The notes under the pieces: generated by a model | Told to the model about the DNA's origin: nothing | Database searches by the model: none | What the model saw: the letters and a program-made list of their open reading frames with translations, nothing else | DNA from: Paraburkholderia sp. BL23I1N1 | GTDB lineage: Bacteria > Pseudomonadota > Gammaproteobacteria > Burkholderiales > Burkholderiaceae | DNA length: 64,000 nt | Direction of reading: 5' to 3' | NCBI RefSeq assembly: GCF_003610295.1 | Contig: NZ_RAPV01000001.1 | Span: 3,906,001 to 3,970,000, forward strand | Made by a program: the position numbers and the translations under genes | In this document: positions 51,892 to 60,496 of the stretch, piece by piece | How the letters are laid out: each line of letters starts with the position of its first letter | Position numbering within the stretch: position 1 is the first letter of the stretch

Positions 51892-52941
51892 ATGAAGAAA
51901 ACTGCACTGATCAGCACTTGTGTCACGGGCATTGCTCTCGCCGCCATTGGCACCGCTCAATCGCAAACCGTCGCGGAGCCGTCGGCGGGCGCGACGGTTC
52001 CCGTGACGGTCGATAATTTTGTTCGCGCGGAAACAGACATGTATGTCGTTGCGTTGGCAAAACAAGGGGGGCTGGGGAAACTGCTTCATCGCCGGGAGCC
52101 CGCGTCGATCGATCATCAGGCCGTCATCCGCCTGAATCGGGACACGCTCTATTCATCGGGTGTCTTCGATCTCGACGCCGGGCCGGTGACGATCAAGATG
52201 CCTGATCCGGGCAAGCGTTTCATGGCGATGCAGGTTATCAATGAGGATCACTACACGCCGAACGTATTCTACGGTGGGGGTACACATACCCTGACGCGAG
52301 AGAATGTCGGGACGCGTTACGTCGTCGTCGCGATACGAACGCTGGTCGATCCGAATAGCCCGGACGACATCAAGCAGGTCCACAACCTGCAGGACGCGAT
52401 TACCGTCAGTCAGAAGTCACCGGGTGAGCTCGACATGCCCAACTGGGATGCCGTGAGTCAGAGGAAGATTCGCGATCCGCTGTTGGTTCTCGCTTCCACG
52501 ATTCCCGATTTCAAGCGAGAGTTCGGCACCAAAGAGGAGGTCGACCCGGTACGACACCTGATCGGCACCGCGGCAGGATGGGGCGGCAACCCCGACAAGG
52601 ACGCAACCTATCTCAGCTTCACGCCGGCGAAGAGCGACGCAAAGACTGTCTATCGACTTTCAGTCAAGGACGTTCCCGTGGATGCCTTCTGGTCAGTGAG
52701 CGTGTACAACGCCCAAGGGTACTTTGAGAAGAACCCGTTGAACGCGTACTCGATCAATAACACCACTGCGAAGAAAGGGAGCGACGGTGCAATTACTATG
52801 CAGTTCGGTGGTTGCAATGGACAGGTGCCCAATTGTCTGCCCGTCGTCGCCGGCTGGAATTACACCGTGCGGCTGTACCGCCCGCGCGCCGAAATCCTCA
52901 GCGGCGCGTGGACGTTTCCAGTCCCTCAGCCAGTCAACTGA
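51892..52941 (+). CDS. Exported DUF1254/DUF1214 protein
   Basis: The protein is 349 residues from the ATG at 51892 (MKKTALISTCVTGIALAAIG, signal ending AQSQ). The DUF1254 part is VDNFVRAETDMYVVALAKQ, IDHQAVIRLNRDTLYSSGVF, DLDAGPVTIKMPDPGKRFM. The DUF1214 part is VYRLSVKDVPVDAFWSVSVYN, SYSINNTTAKKGSD-like and PVVAGWNYTVRLYRP. It is complete and follows the frameshifted relative by 85 bases on the same strand. The function of the family is unknown; its members are periplasmic or envelope proteins often found in pairs. Confidence 0.88.
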   Translation: MKKTALISTCVTGIALAAIGTAQSQTVAEPSAGATVPVTVDNFVRAETDMYVVALAKQGGLGKLLHRREPASIDHQAVIRLNRDTLYSSGVFDLDAGPVTIKMPDPGKRFMAMQVINEDHYTPNVFYGGGTHTLTRENVGTRYVVVAIRTLVDPNSPDDIKQVHNLQDAITVSQKSPGELDMPNWDAVSQRKIRDPLLVLASTIPDFKREFGTKEEVDPVRHLIGTAAGWGGNPDKDATYLSFTPAKSDAKTVYRLSVKDVPVDAFWSVSVYNAQGYFEKNPLNAYSINNTTAKKGSDGAITMQFGGCNGQVPNCLPVVAGWNYTVRLYRPRAEILSGAWTFPVPQPVN

Positions 52942-53077
52942 ACTGATGACTTGACCGAGGTTGAGGTATGCATTTCTTCAGATCTGAACTATCGGTCCGG
53001 AGCTGACGGTCTCCTCTCGCGCGCGGCGCAATCAGGCGGTAACAGCTAGAATTGCGGCTTTAGCCCGGAATACGCCA

Positions 53078-54523
53078 ATGTCTTTTGCCTCGCTTGGCCT
53101 GATCGATCCCTTGCTGCGTAATGTGCAGGACCTCAATTACCAGACACCTACGCCGGTGCAGGTCAAGGCGATTCCTGCTGTGCTTAGTGGCAAGGACGTC
53201 TTGGCTGCGGCACAGACCGGCACTGGCAAAACGGCAGGTTTTGCGCTGCCGCTGTTGCAACGCCTGGTGCAACACGGCCCGGCGGTGTCCAGCAACCGCG
53301 CGCGTGTTCTGGTGCTGGTGCCTACGCGTGAACTGGCCGAACAAGTGCTGCAAAGCTTTATCGAATACGGCAAAGGCCTCGACTTACGATTTCTGGCTGC
53401 CTACGGCGGTGTGAGTATCAACCCGCAGATGATGAAGTTGCGCAAAGGCGTGGATGTGCTCGTTGCCACGCCGGGCCGTTTGCTGGATCTCAATCGCCAG
53501 AACGCAGTGCAGTTTGATGAAGTACAAACGCTGGTGTTGGATGAAGCCGACCGCATGCTGGATCTGGGGTTTGAGCGCGAACTCAACACCGTCTTTGCTG
53601 CCTTGCCCGCTCAACGCCAGACCCTGCTGTTCTCCGCCACGTTTACCGATGATATCCGCGTCATGGCGGCGGGCATTCTGCACGGCCCGGTCAATATCAG
53701 CGTCAGCCCGCCCAATGCCACGGCCAGCAAGATCAAGCAGTGGGTGGTGCCGGTGGATAAAAAGAACAAGCCTGACCTCTTCATGCATCTTGTGGCTGAG
53801 AACCACTGGGAGCACGCGCTGGTGTTCGTCAAAACTCGCAATGGCGTGGATTACCTGGCGGCCATGCTGGATGAAGCGGGCTATTCGGTCGACACCATCC
53901 ACGGCGACAAACCGCAACCCGCGCGCCTGCGTGCGCTGGAGCGCTTCAAGACGGGCGAAGTACTGATGCTGGTAGCCACCGATGTGGCTGCGCGCGGGCT
54001 GGATATCGACGACCTGCCGCTGGTGATCAACGTTGATCTGCCGATCGTGGCGCAAGACTATGTGCACCGTATTGGCCGTACCGGCCGCGCGGGCGCCAGC
54101 GGCGTGGCGGTGTCCCTGGTGTGTGCCGATGAAGCGCCGCAACTGGCCGCGATTGAAGCGCTGATCCGGCAAACGCTGCCCCGTGAAGAAGAGCCGGGTT
54201 TTGAAGCCGAACACCGCGTGCCGCAAACTAGCGCGACGGGCGAGATCATCAAAAAGCTCAAAAAGCCTAAGAAGCCGAAAGTGCCGCAAGCCGCGCCGGG
54301 CGCCATGCAGGTGCTCGGCAATAAACCGCGCCCGCAAAGCGGCGAAAACAAACGCAAGCCTGCGGCGCAGCGCGCTGTGGCCGCGGGCAAAGGCACAAGC
54401 TTGTCCAGCGGTAGCCCATTCAGCGTGCAAAAGCCACGCAGCAAACTCGCCAGCAAGTCAGCTGCGGGGGCACGTAAGCCGGATGGCAAACCCGCTGGTG
54501 GCCGCGGCAAACGCCAACCCTGA
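53078..54523 (+). CDS. rhlE: DEAD-box ATP-dependent RNA helicase, RhlE type
   Basis: This 481-residue protein carries all helicase motifs: FASLGLIDPLLRNV with TPTPVQ (Q motif), AAQTGTGKT (Walker A), PTRELAEQV, TPGRLLD, VLDEADRMLD (DEAD), LLFSATFTDD, ATDVAARGLDIDDLPLVIN and HRIGRTGRAG. The tail of about 100 residues is Lys/Arg/Pro-rich, as in RhlE, and binds RNA. It remodels structured RNA, in ribosome assembly or RNA decay. It ends 3 bases before a GNAT gene. Confidence 0.92.
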   Translation: MSFASLGLIDPLLRNVQDLNYQTPTPVQVKAIPAVLSGKDVLAAAQTGTGKTAGFALPLLQRLVQHGPAVSSNRARVLVLVPTRELAEQVLQSFIEYGKGLDLRFLAAYGGVSINPQMMKLRKGVDVLVATPGRLLDLNRQNAVQFDEVQTLVLDEADRMLDLGFERELNTVFAALPAQRQTLLFSATFTDDIRVMAAGILHGPVNISVSPPNATASKIKQWVVPVDKKNKPDLFMHLVAENHWEHALVFVKTRNGVDYLAAMLDEAGYSVDTIHGDKPQPARLRALERFKTGEVLMLVATDVAARGLDIDDLPLVINVDLPIVAQDYVHRIGRTGRAGASGVAVSLVCADEAPQLAAIEALIRQTLPREEEPGFEAEHRVPQTSATGEIIKKLKKPKKPKVPQAAPGAMQVLGNKPRPQSGENKRKPAAQRAVAAGKGTSLSSGSPFSVQKPRSKLASKSAAGARKPDGKPAGGRGKRQP

Positions 54524-54526
54524 TCC

Positions 54527-55186
54527 GTGGGGATGAGTAACGCCGGCCCTGAAACAGGCTGGCGGTTTGCGGTCCGCTGGCAGGCAGCGGCGCAGCTTCG
54601 ACACACGTCGACTCAAATAAGCAAAATTGAACTGTTGAAACCGACGACCGCATTGCTGCCGAGCTACGTTGCGGCGCTGGAGGCGGGGTGGTCACCTGAC
54701 AATGTTCGCAAGGAGGCAGCCGCGCGCGAACAATTGCACGCCATCGAAATGAACGCGGATGCGTTTGTCGATGGCCTTGATGATCCGACCGCGTCGGGTG
54801 GACCGATTCCTTTGCCCGATGGCTCGACCGTGGCTCGCCTGCCAGGCATCGTTCGATGGATTTGGGACGGCGACATGTGCGGCGCGATCGGATTTCGTTG
54901 GCAAGCTGGAACTGCGGAATTGCCACCGTATGTGCTCGGCCATATCGGCTTTTCAATCGTGCCGTGGAAGCGAGGCAACGGTTACGCCAGGCAGGCGCTC
55001 AATTTAATGCTGGGCGAAGCGAGGCGACAAGGCCTGGCCTACGTGGAGCTCACCACGGATCCTGACAACATAGCCTCTCAGAAGGTCATCGCAGCTTGCG
55101 ACGGTGTTCTGGTCGAGCGTTTCAGAAAGACCGCGGCGTATGGATTCGCCGAGGCTCTGCGATACCGTATTGAGCTGGAAGACTGA
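54527..55186 (+). CDS. GNAT-family N-acetyltransferase
   Basis: This frame gives about 219 residues, but the true start is unclear: ATG at 54533 or a TTG near 54633, where family-like sequence (LLPSYVAALEAGWSPDNVR) begins. The acetyl-CoA motif reads GHIGFSIVPWKRGNGYARQALNLML, followed by VELTTDPDNIASQKVIAACDG, standard for small-molecule GNAT acetyltransferases. The substrate is unknown. It probably shares a transcript with rhlE. Confidence 0.82.
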   Translation: MGMSNAGPETGWRFAVRWQAAAQLRHTSTQISKIELLKPTTALLPSYVAALEAGWSPDNVRKEAAAREQLHAIEMNADAFVDGLDDPTASGGPIPLPDGSTVARLPGIVRWIWDGDMCGAIGFRWQAGTAELPPYVLGHIGFSIVPWKRGNGYARQALNLMLGEARRQGLAYVELTTDPDNIASQKVIAACDGVLVERFRKTAAYGFAEALRYRIELED

Positions 55187-55378
55187 GGAACCTGTCGGAC
55201 CCTTTTCCGCGAGTCGGCATACCCCCGTGGATTGCTGCCAATCGCTATCTGACGCATCGTCAGTCGCGAATCGGCGGTTCATCGTCCCACTAGGGAAACT
55301 AAGGCGTCTGGAAACGTTCACCTACACTACGGGAAAAATGTTGAGGTAGCATCGTCGAACTCAACAGGGGAGAAAGCG

Positions 55379-56692
55379 GTGTTTCGGGGAATCCACTCTC
55401 GCATAAACGCAATCGCCCCCTCTCTTGCCAGTCTGCTTCTCAGCGATCTTCTGACGATCCTGGCAGACATGGTTGGCTATATCACGCTCCCTTGGTGGAT
55501 TGTTCATCAGGGCGGCGCGCATGACCTTGCGATCTACAGCGTAAGCATTGCCATCACCACGATTTTTGCAATGCCGCTGCTGTCGCCGCTAGGGGATCGA
55601 TACGCGAAGAGACCGCAGATTGTATGGGGTGTCTGCGCGTTAATGGTCGTCGCCTTTACCCTCGCTACGCTCGCCTCGCTGTCCGACTACCGACTGATGC
55701 TCATCATCTGCATAGGCGTCGTCACCGTTATGGCGAAAGCGTTCATCGATCCGGCCAGCTCCACCATTTCGGCTGAACTTGTTCCGGCGAATCGTTTGGC
55801 AGAAGCGCTTCGTCTTCGTAAATCGACGCAAGCGCTTGGCCGTGCCTTAGGACCTGCCTTGGCTGGCGCGACACTGGCCTTGGGCGGTATCGCTGCAACA
55901 TTCTGGATGAACGGTGTTCTGCTTGGCGTCGCTGCCTACGTGACTTTGCAGCTTCCATCCCAGTCTCGGCACCGTGAACACCAGCGCGGTTTAACCCGTT
56001 GGTGGGAAGATCTGCGCGCCGGACTGCATGCCAAATGGATCGTTCCACTGGAGCGCGGCTGGACACTTGTCAACTTCCTCGTCTGGATATTTCAGGGCCC
56101 TGCAGTCGGCATGCTGATCCCGCTCAAAGTTCAATCACTCGGGCTGTCGGGTCTCTGGCTAGGTGGTTGCGAAGCGGCCTTATCCATAGGTTTGCTACTC
56201 GGCAGCTTTCGTGGTTCTGACGCCCTCGTCAGTCGGTTCGGCCGGTTCAATGTCCGCGTAGGGGCCGCTATGTGCGAAGGGCTGGCGCTTGCTGCTTCGG
56301 GCTGGGCCCATTCACCCATCGTTCTCGTATTGGCGCTGACATGTGTGGGTTTCGCCAATGCGTCGATGGGACTCGTTGGCGCGACTCATCGTTCACTGGC
56401 TATCCCGCAGAATTTTCGCGTGCGCATTCTCGCTGCCAGCATGATGACCACGCAGATTGCCGGCATTGTTGGACCGATGATCGCTGGCGCGGCGCTCACG
56501 CATTGGGCGGTGAGCAAGGTCTATACAGGCTTCGGCCTTGCCACCTGTCTGCTCGCTTTCGGTTTCGTCCTGATACCGCGATCGCGCGAATTCTTTGCGC
56601 TCAATCACGACGAGGTGAAAGATTGGTTTCGTCACGAACATCCCGATGCATTCAAAGCACCTACAGTGCCCGAATCGAGACAAATTACGTAG
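55379..56692 (+). CDS. Major facilitator superfamily transporter
   Basis: The protein is 437 residues from a GTG start with a GGGGAG ribosome site. It has about 12 membrane segments. The loop motif GDRYAKRPQ between segments 2 and 3 is the MFS motif A. The general pattern (ALVSRFGRFNVRVGAAM in the second half, RNA-like C-terminal tail absent) fits the EntS/MFS_3 group of exporters. It is probably a drug or siderophore efflux pump; the substrate is unknown. The MarR-type OhrR gene converges 90 bases downstream. Confidence 0.88.
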   Translation: MFRGIHSRINAIAPSLASLLLSDLLTILADMVGYITLPWWIVHQGGAHDLAIYSVSIAITTIFAMPLLSPLGDRYAKRPQIVWGVCALMVVAFTLATLASLSDYRLMLIICIGVVTVMAKAFIDPASSTISAELVPANRLAEALRLRKSTQALGRALGPALAGATLALGGIAATFWMNGVLLGVAAYVTLQLPSQSRHREHQRGLTRWWEDLRAGLHAKWIVPLERGWTLVNFLVWIFQGPAVGMLIPLKVQSLGLSGLWLGGCEAALSIGLLLGSFRGSDALVSRFGRFNVRVGAAMCEGLALAASGWAHSPIVLVLALTCVGFANASMGLVGATHRSLAIPQNFRVRILAASMMTTQIAGIVGPMIAGAALTHWAVSKVYTGFGLATCLLAFGFVLIPRSREFFALNHDEVKDWFRHEHPDAFKAPTVPESRQIT

Positions 56693-56781
56693 ATCGCAAT
56701 TCGACAGGAAGTCGGGGAACGCCGCGCGTCTATGAGCGGATTGGTCTCAACCCGTGACACGAATGAGGGACGACTCAATGC

Positions 56782-57243
56782 TTATTCGCCGGCCTGGACT
56801 GACTTGATCAGATTGTTCCTCAGCGCCACGATCGCCTTCTGCACTTTGACGAACTCGTCTGGCGTGAGCCCAGTCGCCCCAGAGAGACTCATAGGCAGGG
56901 CTTTTTCGCGCAGCCGTCGACCGTTTTTCGTGAGACTGACTCGCACCTGACGCTCGTCTTCGGGATTGCGCTGCCTCTCCAGATAACCCATCACCTCGAG
57001 CTTCTTCAGCATCGGCGTGAGCGTGTTGGATTCAAGAAACAGCTTCTCGCCCAGACCGCTGACGGTCTGGTTGTCTTCCTCCCAAAGCGCAACGATCGTG
57101 ATGTATTGCGTGTAAGTGAGTCCAAGCTCCTCGAGCATCGGCTTGTATGCCTTGCCGAATGCCAGGTTCGCGGAGTAGATCGCAAAGCAAAGGTAGTCCG
57201 AGAGCGGCGCGACTGCAGCGGGCGCTTGGTTCGTCGTTTTCAT
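56782..57243 (-). CDS. ohrR: OhrR-type MarR-family organic hydroperoxide sensor
   Basis: This 153-residue protein reads LSDYLCFAIYSANLAFGKAYKPMLEELGLTYTQY, with the peroxide-sensing Cys at residue 19, and a winged helix SGLGEKLFLESNTLTPMLKKLE with DERQVRVSLTKNG. In OhrR proteins oxidation of this Cys releases the operator. It heads toward the MFS gene. Its upstream region contains a palindrome ATCGCATGCGAT that recurs before both ohr genes, so it probably represses itself and them. Confidence 0.9.
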   Translation of the reverse strand: MKTTNQAPAAVAPLSDYLCFAIYSANLAFGKAYKPMLEELGLTYTQYITIVALWEEDNQTVSGLGEKLFLESNTLTPMLKKLEVMGYLERQRNPEDERQVRVSLTKNGRRLREKALPMSLSGATGLTPDEFVKVQKAIVALRNNLIKSVQAGE

Positions 57244-57294
57244 CTGTATCCTCTTTGGCTAAAGCACGATGTTCCGCAAGACAAACACAGCGTG

Positions 57295-57318
57295 ATATAT
57301 CGCATGCGATTATATCGC
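57295..57318. promoter_or_regulatory. Candidate OhrR operator at ohrR
   Basis: The palindrome ATCGCATGCGAT at 57299-57310 lies within ATATATCGCATGCGATTATA, about 55-65 bases before the ohrR start, followed by TATCGCAATATA. The same 12-base core is found upstream of the ohr genes. Confidence 0.65.
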
Positions 57319-57464
57319 AATATAACGAACGTCGGACCACTGCCGCGTGACTGAACATTGCTTCCGTCCTCCTTAGTAAATAGACCACGACCCATCCGAA
57401 GCTGTGGCCGTCGCGCATAACGAGCGACGATGCGCGACGGCCCAGCGACGGATGGATGCACGGT

Positions 57465-57737
57465 CTAGTGGCGTGCGAAGAGGTTATCGCGCGGCGTCAC
57501 GGCGACATGGCTCCCCGCTTGGGACTGTCCGGAGACTGCTCCGCCATACGCCTCTTTCGAGCCCGTTACGTCGTCGCGTTCGGCGGCGACGGTTCGCGCG
57601 CTCTGACCGCTTTGCGACGCCGGTGCGCCAACCGATGGCTTGTAGAAGGGGGCCGGTCCATAGCCGCTGGCGAACGCCGGTGCGGTGAAGGACGCCGAAA
57701 CTGCGACGAGCAGTGCAACGATGAGTTTGGTCTTCAT
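57465..57737 (-). CDS. DUF4148 small secreted protein
   Basis: This 90-residue protein has a signal peptide (MKTKLIVALLVAVSASFTAPAFA). The mature part is Ser/Gly/Ala-rich and ends VAVTPRDNLFARH, the pattern of the DUF4148 family that is abundant in Burkholderiaceae. Function is unknown. It lies between ohrR and the first ohr gene on the same strand, 51 bases after ohr, so it may be co-transcribed with it. Confidence 0.8.
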   Translation of the reverse strand: MKTKLIVALLVAVSASFTAPAFASGYGPAPFYKPSVGAPASQSGQSARTVAAERDDVTGSKEAYGGAVSGQSQAGSHVAVTPRDNLFARH

Positions 57738-57788
57738 GATAGGAATTCCTTCAAAAGAAATTTAGCTAGACGCGTGTGCTTTATCCGA

Positions 57789-58235
57789 TCACGCCGTGAC
57801 GATGTTCGTGCCGATCTCGATGTTGCCGCGCACAGACTTCGAGTACGGGCAGATCGTATGGGTCAGGTGCGCGATTTGCTCGACGACTTCCTTGTCCAGA
57901 TCTGGCACGCGGATGGTGAACTGGGCGCCGAGGAACCACGCGGGACCGGTTTGCCCAACGTTTATCTGAATGTCCACGGAATAGTCGGACGGCAGCTTGA
58001 CCTTCTTCAGCGAGGCCGCGATCCCGAACACGGTGGTGTAACAGGCCGACCACGCGCCCGCAAACAACTTCTCGGCTGTCGGGTGGGGCTCGGTGGCGAC
58101 GAACTCGAGGCTTTCCAGGCCGGGCGCTGTCAGCTTGAGGTCAAAGACGCCAAACTGACCGCGCTGGAGACTGGGGTCGCGATTGACCGTGGCGTGGGAG
58201 TTGCCTGAGGCGAGGACTTTTTCGATCTTTTCCAT
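57789..58235 (-). CDS. ohr: Organic hydroperoxide resistance protein Ohr, paralogue 1
   Basis: This 148-residue protein of the OsmC/Ohr family has both catalytic cysteines: Cys65 (AGAWSACYTTVF) and Cys129 (THTICPYSKSVRGN). The C-terminal GNIEIGTNIV is diagnostic. It reduces organic and fatty-acid hydroperoxides with lipoyl-protein electrons. A short operator-like site lies between it and the second ohr gene. About half of the residues differ in the N-terminal third from paralogue 2. Confidence 0.92.
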   Translation of the reverse strand: MEKIEKVLASGNSHATVNRDPSLQRGQFGVFDLKLTAPGLESLEFVATEPHPTAEKLFAGAWSACYTTVFGIAASLKKVKLPSDYSVDIQINVGQTGPAWFLGAQFTIRVPDLDKEVVEQIAHLTHTICPYSKSVRGNIEIGTNIVTA

Positions 58236-58278
58236 GATGGATTCCTATGTGTATGAGGGTATTAAGCGTATTTAAATA

Positions 58279-58302
58279 TTGCGCGATGTAATCGTATGCG
58301 AT
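58279..58302. promoter_or_regulatory. Candidate OhrR operator before ohr paralogue 1
   Basis: TTGCGCGATGTAATCGTATGCGAT contains GCGATGTAATCGTATGCG, which is identical at 17 of 18 positions to the site at 58803-58820. It lies about 45-65 bases before the gene start, indicating a separate promoter for each ohr gene. Confidence 0.6.
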
Positions 58303-58309
58303 GTATCTG

Positions 58310-58756
58310 TCACGCCGTAACGACGTTCAGGCCGACCTCGATGTTGCCGTGCACAGCCTTCGAGTACGGGCAGAGCTGATGGGCCTGGCGCGCGAGTGCC
58401 TCGACGACTTCCGTTGCCAGACCCGGCACGCGGATGGTGAACTGGGCGCCGAGGCAATGCCCGTTACCAACCGACCCAATGCTTACCTGGATGTCCACGG
58501 AGTAGTCGGACGGCAGCGTGACCTTCTTCAACGAGGCCGCGATCTCGAACGCGCTGATGTAACAGGCCGACCACGCGCCCGAAAACAACTGTTCGGCTCT
58601 CGGGTGCAGCTCGGTGGCGATAAACTCGCGGCTTTCACCGTCGGGCGCTGACAGCTTGAGGTCGAGGACGCCGAGCTCACCGCGCTTGACATCGGCGTCG
58701 TGATTGATCGTGGCGTGGCTGTTGCCTGAGTGGAGGACTTGTTCGATCTTGGTCAT
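58310..58756 (-). CDS. Organic hydroperoxide resistance protein Ohr, paralogue 2
   Basis: The protein is 148 residues from the ATG at 58756. Catalytic cysteines are Cys65 (SGAWSACYISAF) and Cys129 (HQLCPYSKAVHGN). It is the same family as paralogue 1 and lies 74 bases upstream of it on the same strand. Extra Cys at residue 101 (NGHCLGAQ) is not usual. The pair arose by tandem duplication, probably followed by divergence. Confidence 0.9.
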   Translation of the reverse strand: MTKIEQVLHSGNSHATINHDADVKRGELGVLDLKLSAPDGESREFIATELHPRAEQLFSGAWSACYISAFEIAASLKKVTLPSDYSVDIQVSIGSVGNGHCLGAQFTIRVPGLATEVVEALARQAHQLCPYSKAVHGNIEVGLNVVTA

Positions 58757-58794
58757 GATGGATTCCTGTGTGAATAAGGGTGTTGAGCAGATTA

Positions 58795-58879
58795 AATCGC
58801 ATGCGATGTAATCGTGTGCGTTGAATAATGGAGAAAGATGCATCCGATGTCAATCGCAAAAGATTTAATCGCATGCGAG
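58795..58879. promoter_or_regulatory. Candidate OhrR operators before ohr paralogue 2
   Basis: Two sites: AATCGCATGCGATGTAATCG (58795-58814), continuing GTGTGCG, and ATCGCATGCGAG (58868-58879). The first overlaps the likely -10/-35 region. They share the ATCGCATGCGAT core with the ohrR operator. Confidence 0.6.
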
Positions 58880-59281
58880 TTTTTGATAGGCATGGATAAA
58901 AACCATGCGTTGACCAGCGTGATGCCGCTGTCGATACACCCTGCCTGATACCGGCGACGCATCGTCTGGCCCTTTACCACCGCGCAGAAAAAAGGCAGGA
59001 TCAGTACCTTTGATAACTCGCTATTTGGTGACAGAGCAGGTGCGCGGGTGTCAGTTGACCGGAACGCTCTAAAGTTTGCTTCAAGGCGCGTCGATATACG
59101 GGTGTATTGTCCCGAATCCACGCCGCCGATCCGGTGTCGCGCGAGGCTCGGGGAGTTGCGTGACGTTCCAGTTTCGACAATCTTGGAAGGGCATCTACTG
59201 CGAATCGGGTGGCACCCAGGTGCAGCGCGCCAGTCGCACCCTGGCAGATAACTATGCTCTTGAAAGGTGGTAAAGGCAGGC
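58880..59281. other. Intergenic region without recognisable gene
   Basis: About 400 bases lie between the peroxide cluster and the diguanylate cyclase. Short open frames exist on both strands but do not resemble known proteins. It must contain the promoter of the cyclase gene. Confidence 0.35.
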
Positions 59282-60397
59282 ATGTCGTACGCACGAAGAA
59301 TAGGATCGCTCGAGAAGCGGAGCAGCTTTCGAGATTCGGCGGAAAGGCGCCTTTTCTGGACGAGTGCGGCGCAAAACACCCGCCATCTCGCTGTTTCCGT
59401 CCAGATCTTCGGGTTCGTCGCGTGGCTGATATCTCGAGCGTCTGCAAATCCGCATGCCACATTCAACGAGCCAGTCACGCTGATAGCGATCGGGGGCATG
59501 CTGACCGCTATGGGTCTGACTTACGCGTCCCGCGGATCGGTGATGGATGCCGTCGGGCGTTTCGCCTGCGCCGTCTTCACGGCACTTGCGTTTCATACCA
59601 ACGTGACCGGTACGCAGACTCCGGCGTTCTGGGTGCTCCCCATGGGTGTTGCAATCAATGTCGGCATGGCGCCGGTATTCACGGGGTACTACAACTATCT
59701 GGCGAGCGCGCTCGCTGTCTGGCTGATCATCTCCTATGGTGAGGCAAGCGTCCTGATCCGCGCGCAGGATGCAAACTGGATCCTGCTTTTCGTGCTGTCG
59801 GGTGTGGCGCTTGGGCTGCTGCTCAATCTTCTCTTCGTGCAGGAGCGGAAGAAGACCTTCGTCGTGCAGCAGGAACTGGCGAGACTCGCGTTCAGGGACG
59901 CGCTAACCGAGATTCACACTCGTCGAAGCTTCATGCTGTCGATCGACGAGTGCCGCGTCCGTTCGGTCAGCGGCGAATCCTATCTCCTGCTCATCGATGT
60001 CGACGATTTCAAGAAGATCAATGACACCTCGGGGCACGAAGTCGGCGATCAGGTACTGGTGGCCGTCGCGCATGCAATCGAGCGATGCGCGAGCCCACAC
60101 GTCTGTGGGCGCCTTGGTGGCGAGGAGTTCGGCGTGATATTCGAAGGTGGTCAACAAGACGCGTGCGCGCTCGCACGACAGATCCGCAGCAGCGTGGCGA
60201 CCCTCCGGACTTCGGGGCATGCGGTGACGGTGAGCATCGGCATTTCGAGGCTCGCGGAGGGAATCAGCGTGCAGGCAACATTCAGGCTTGCCGACCGCGG
60301 GCTCTACGACGCTAAACGGCAGGGCAAGAATCGATCTGTTCTGGTCGATCATGAAGATTCGGCGATCGACTTCCGCTCCAGGGGACTCACGATCTAA
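59282..60397 (+). CDS. Membrane diguanylate cyclase (GGDEF)
   Basis: The protein is 371 residues from the ATG at 59282; a GTG at 59267 would add 5. The first half has about six membrane segments (LAVSVQIFGFVAWLI, VTLIAIGGMLTAMGL, WILLFVLSGVALGLLLNLLF). The C-terminal GGDEF domain reads RLAFRDALTEIHTRRSF, LLIDVDDFKKINDTSGHEVGD, active-site RLGGEEFGVIF, VTVSIGIS and ADRGLYDAKRQGKN. It makes cyclic di-GMP from GTP; the sensing part is a membrane domain of unknown ligand. The inhibitory RxxD site is not obvious. Confidence 0.9.
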   Translation: MSYARRIGSLEKRSSFRDSAERRLFWTSAAQNTRHLAVSVQIFGFVAWLISRASANPHATFNEPVTLIAIGGMLTAMGLTYASRGSVMDAVGRFACAVFTALAFHTNVTGTQTPAFWVLPMGVAINVGMAPVFTGYYNYLASALAVWLIISYGEASVLIRAQDANWILLFVLSGVALGLLLNLLFVQERKKTFVVQQELARLAFRDALTEIHTRRSFMLSIDECRVRSVSGESYLLLIDVDDFKKINDTSGHEVGDQVLVAVAHAIERCASPHVCGRLGGEEFGVIFEGGQQDACALARQIRSSVATLRTSGHAVTVSIGISRLAEGISVQATFRLADRGLYDAKRQGKNRSVLVDHEDSAIDFRSRGLTI

Positions 60398-60496
60398 CGG
60401 ATACCTGAGAGGCCGTCTTCGCCGAAGAAACCCTCTCAGGAACACACCACGCCAGCGGTCTGAAGCTAAAACTGACCGCCGGCGCTTTCACTGCCG

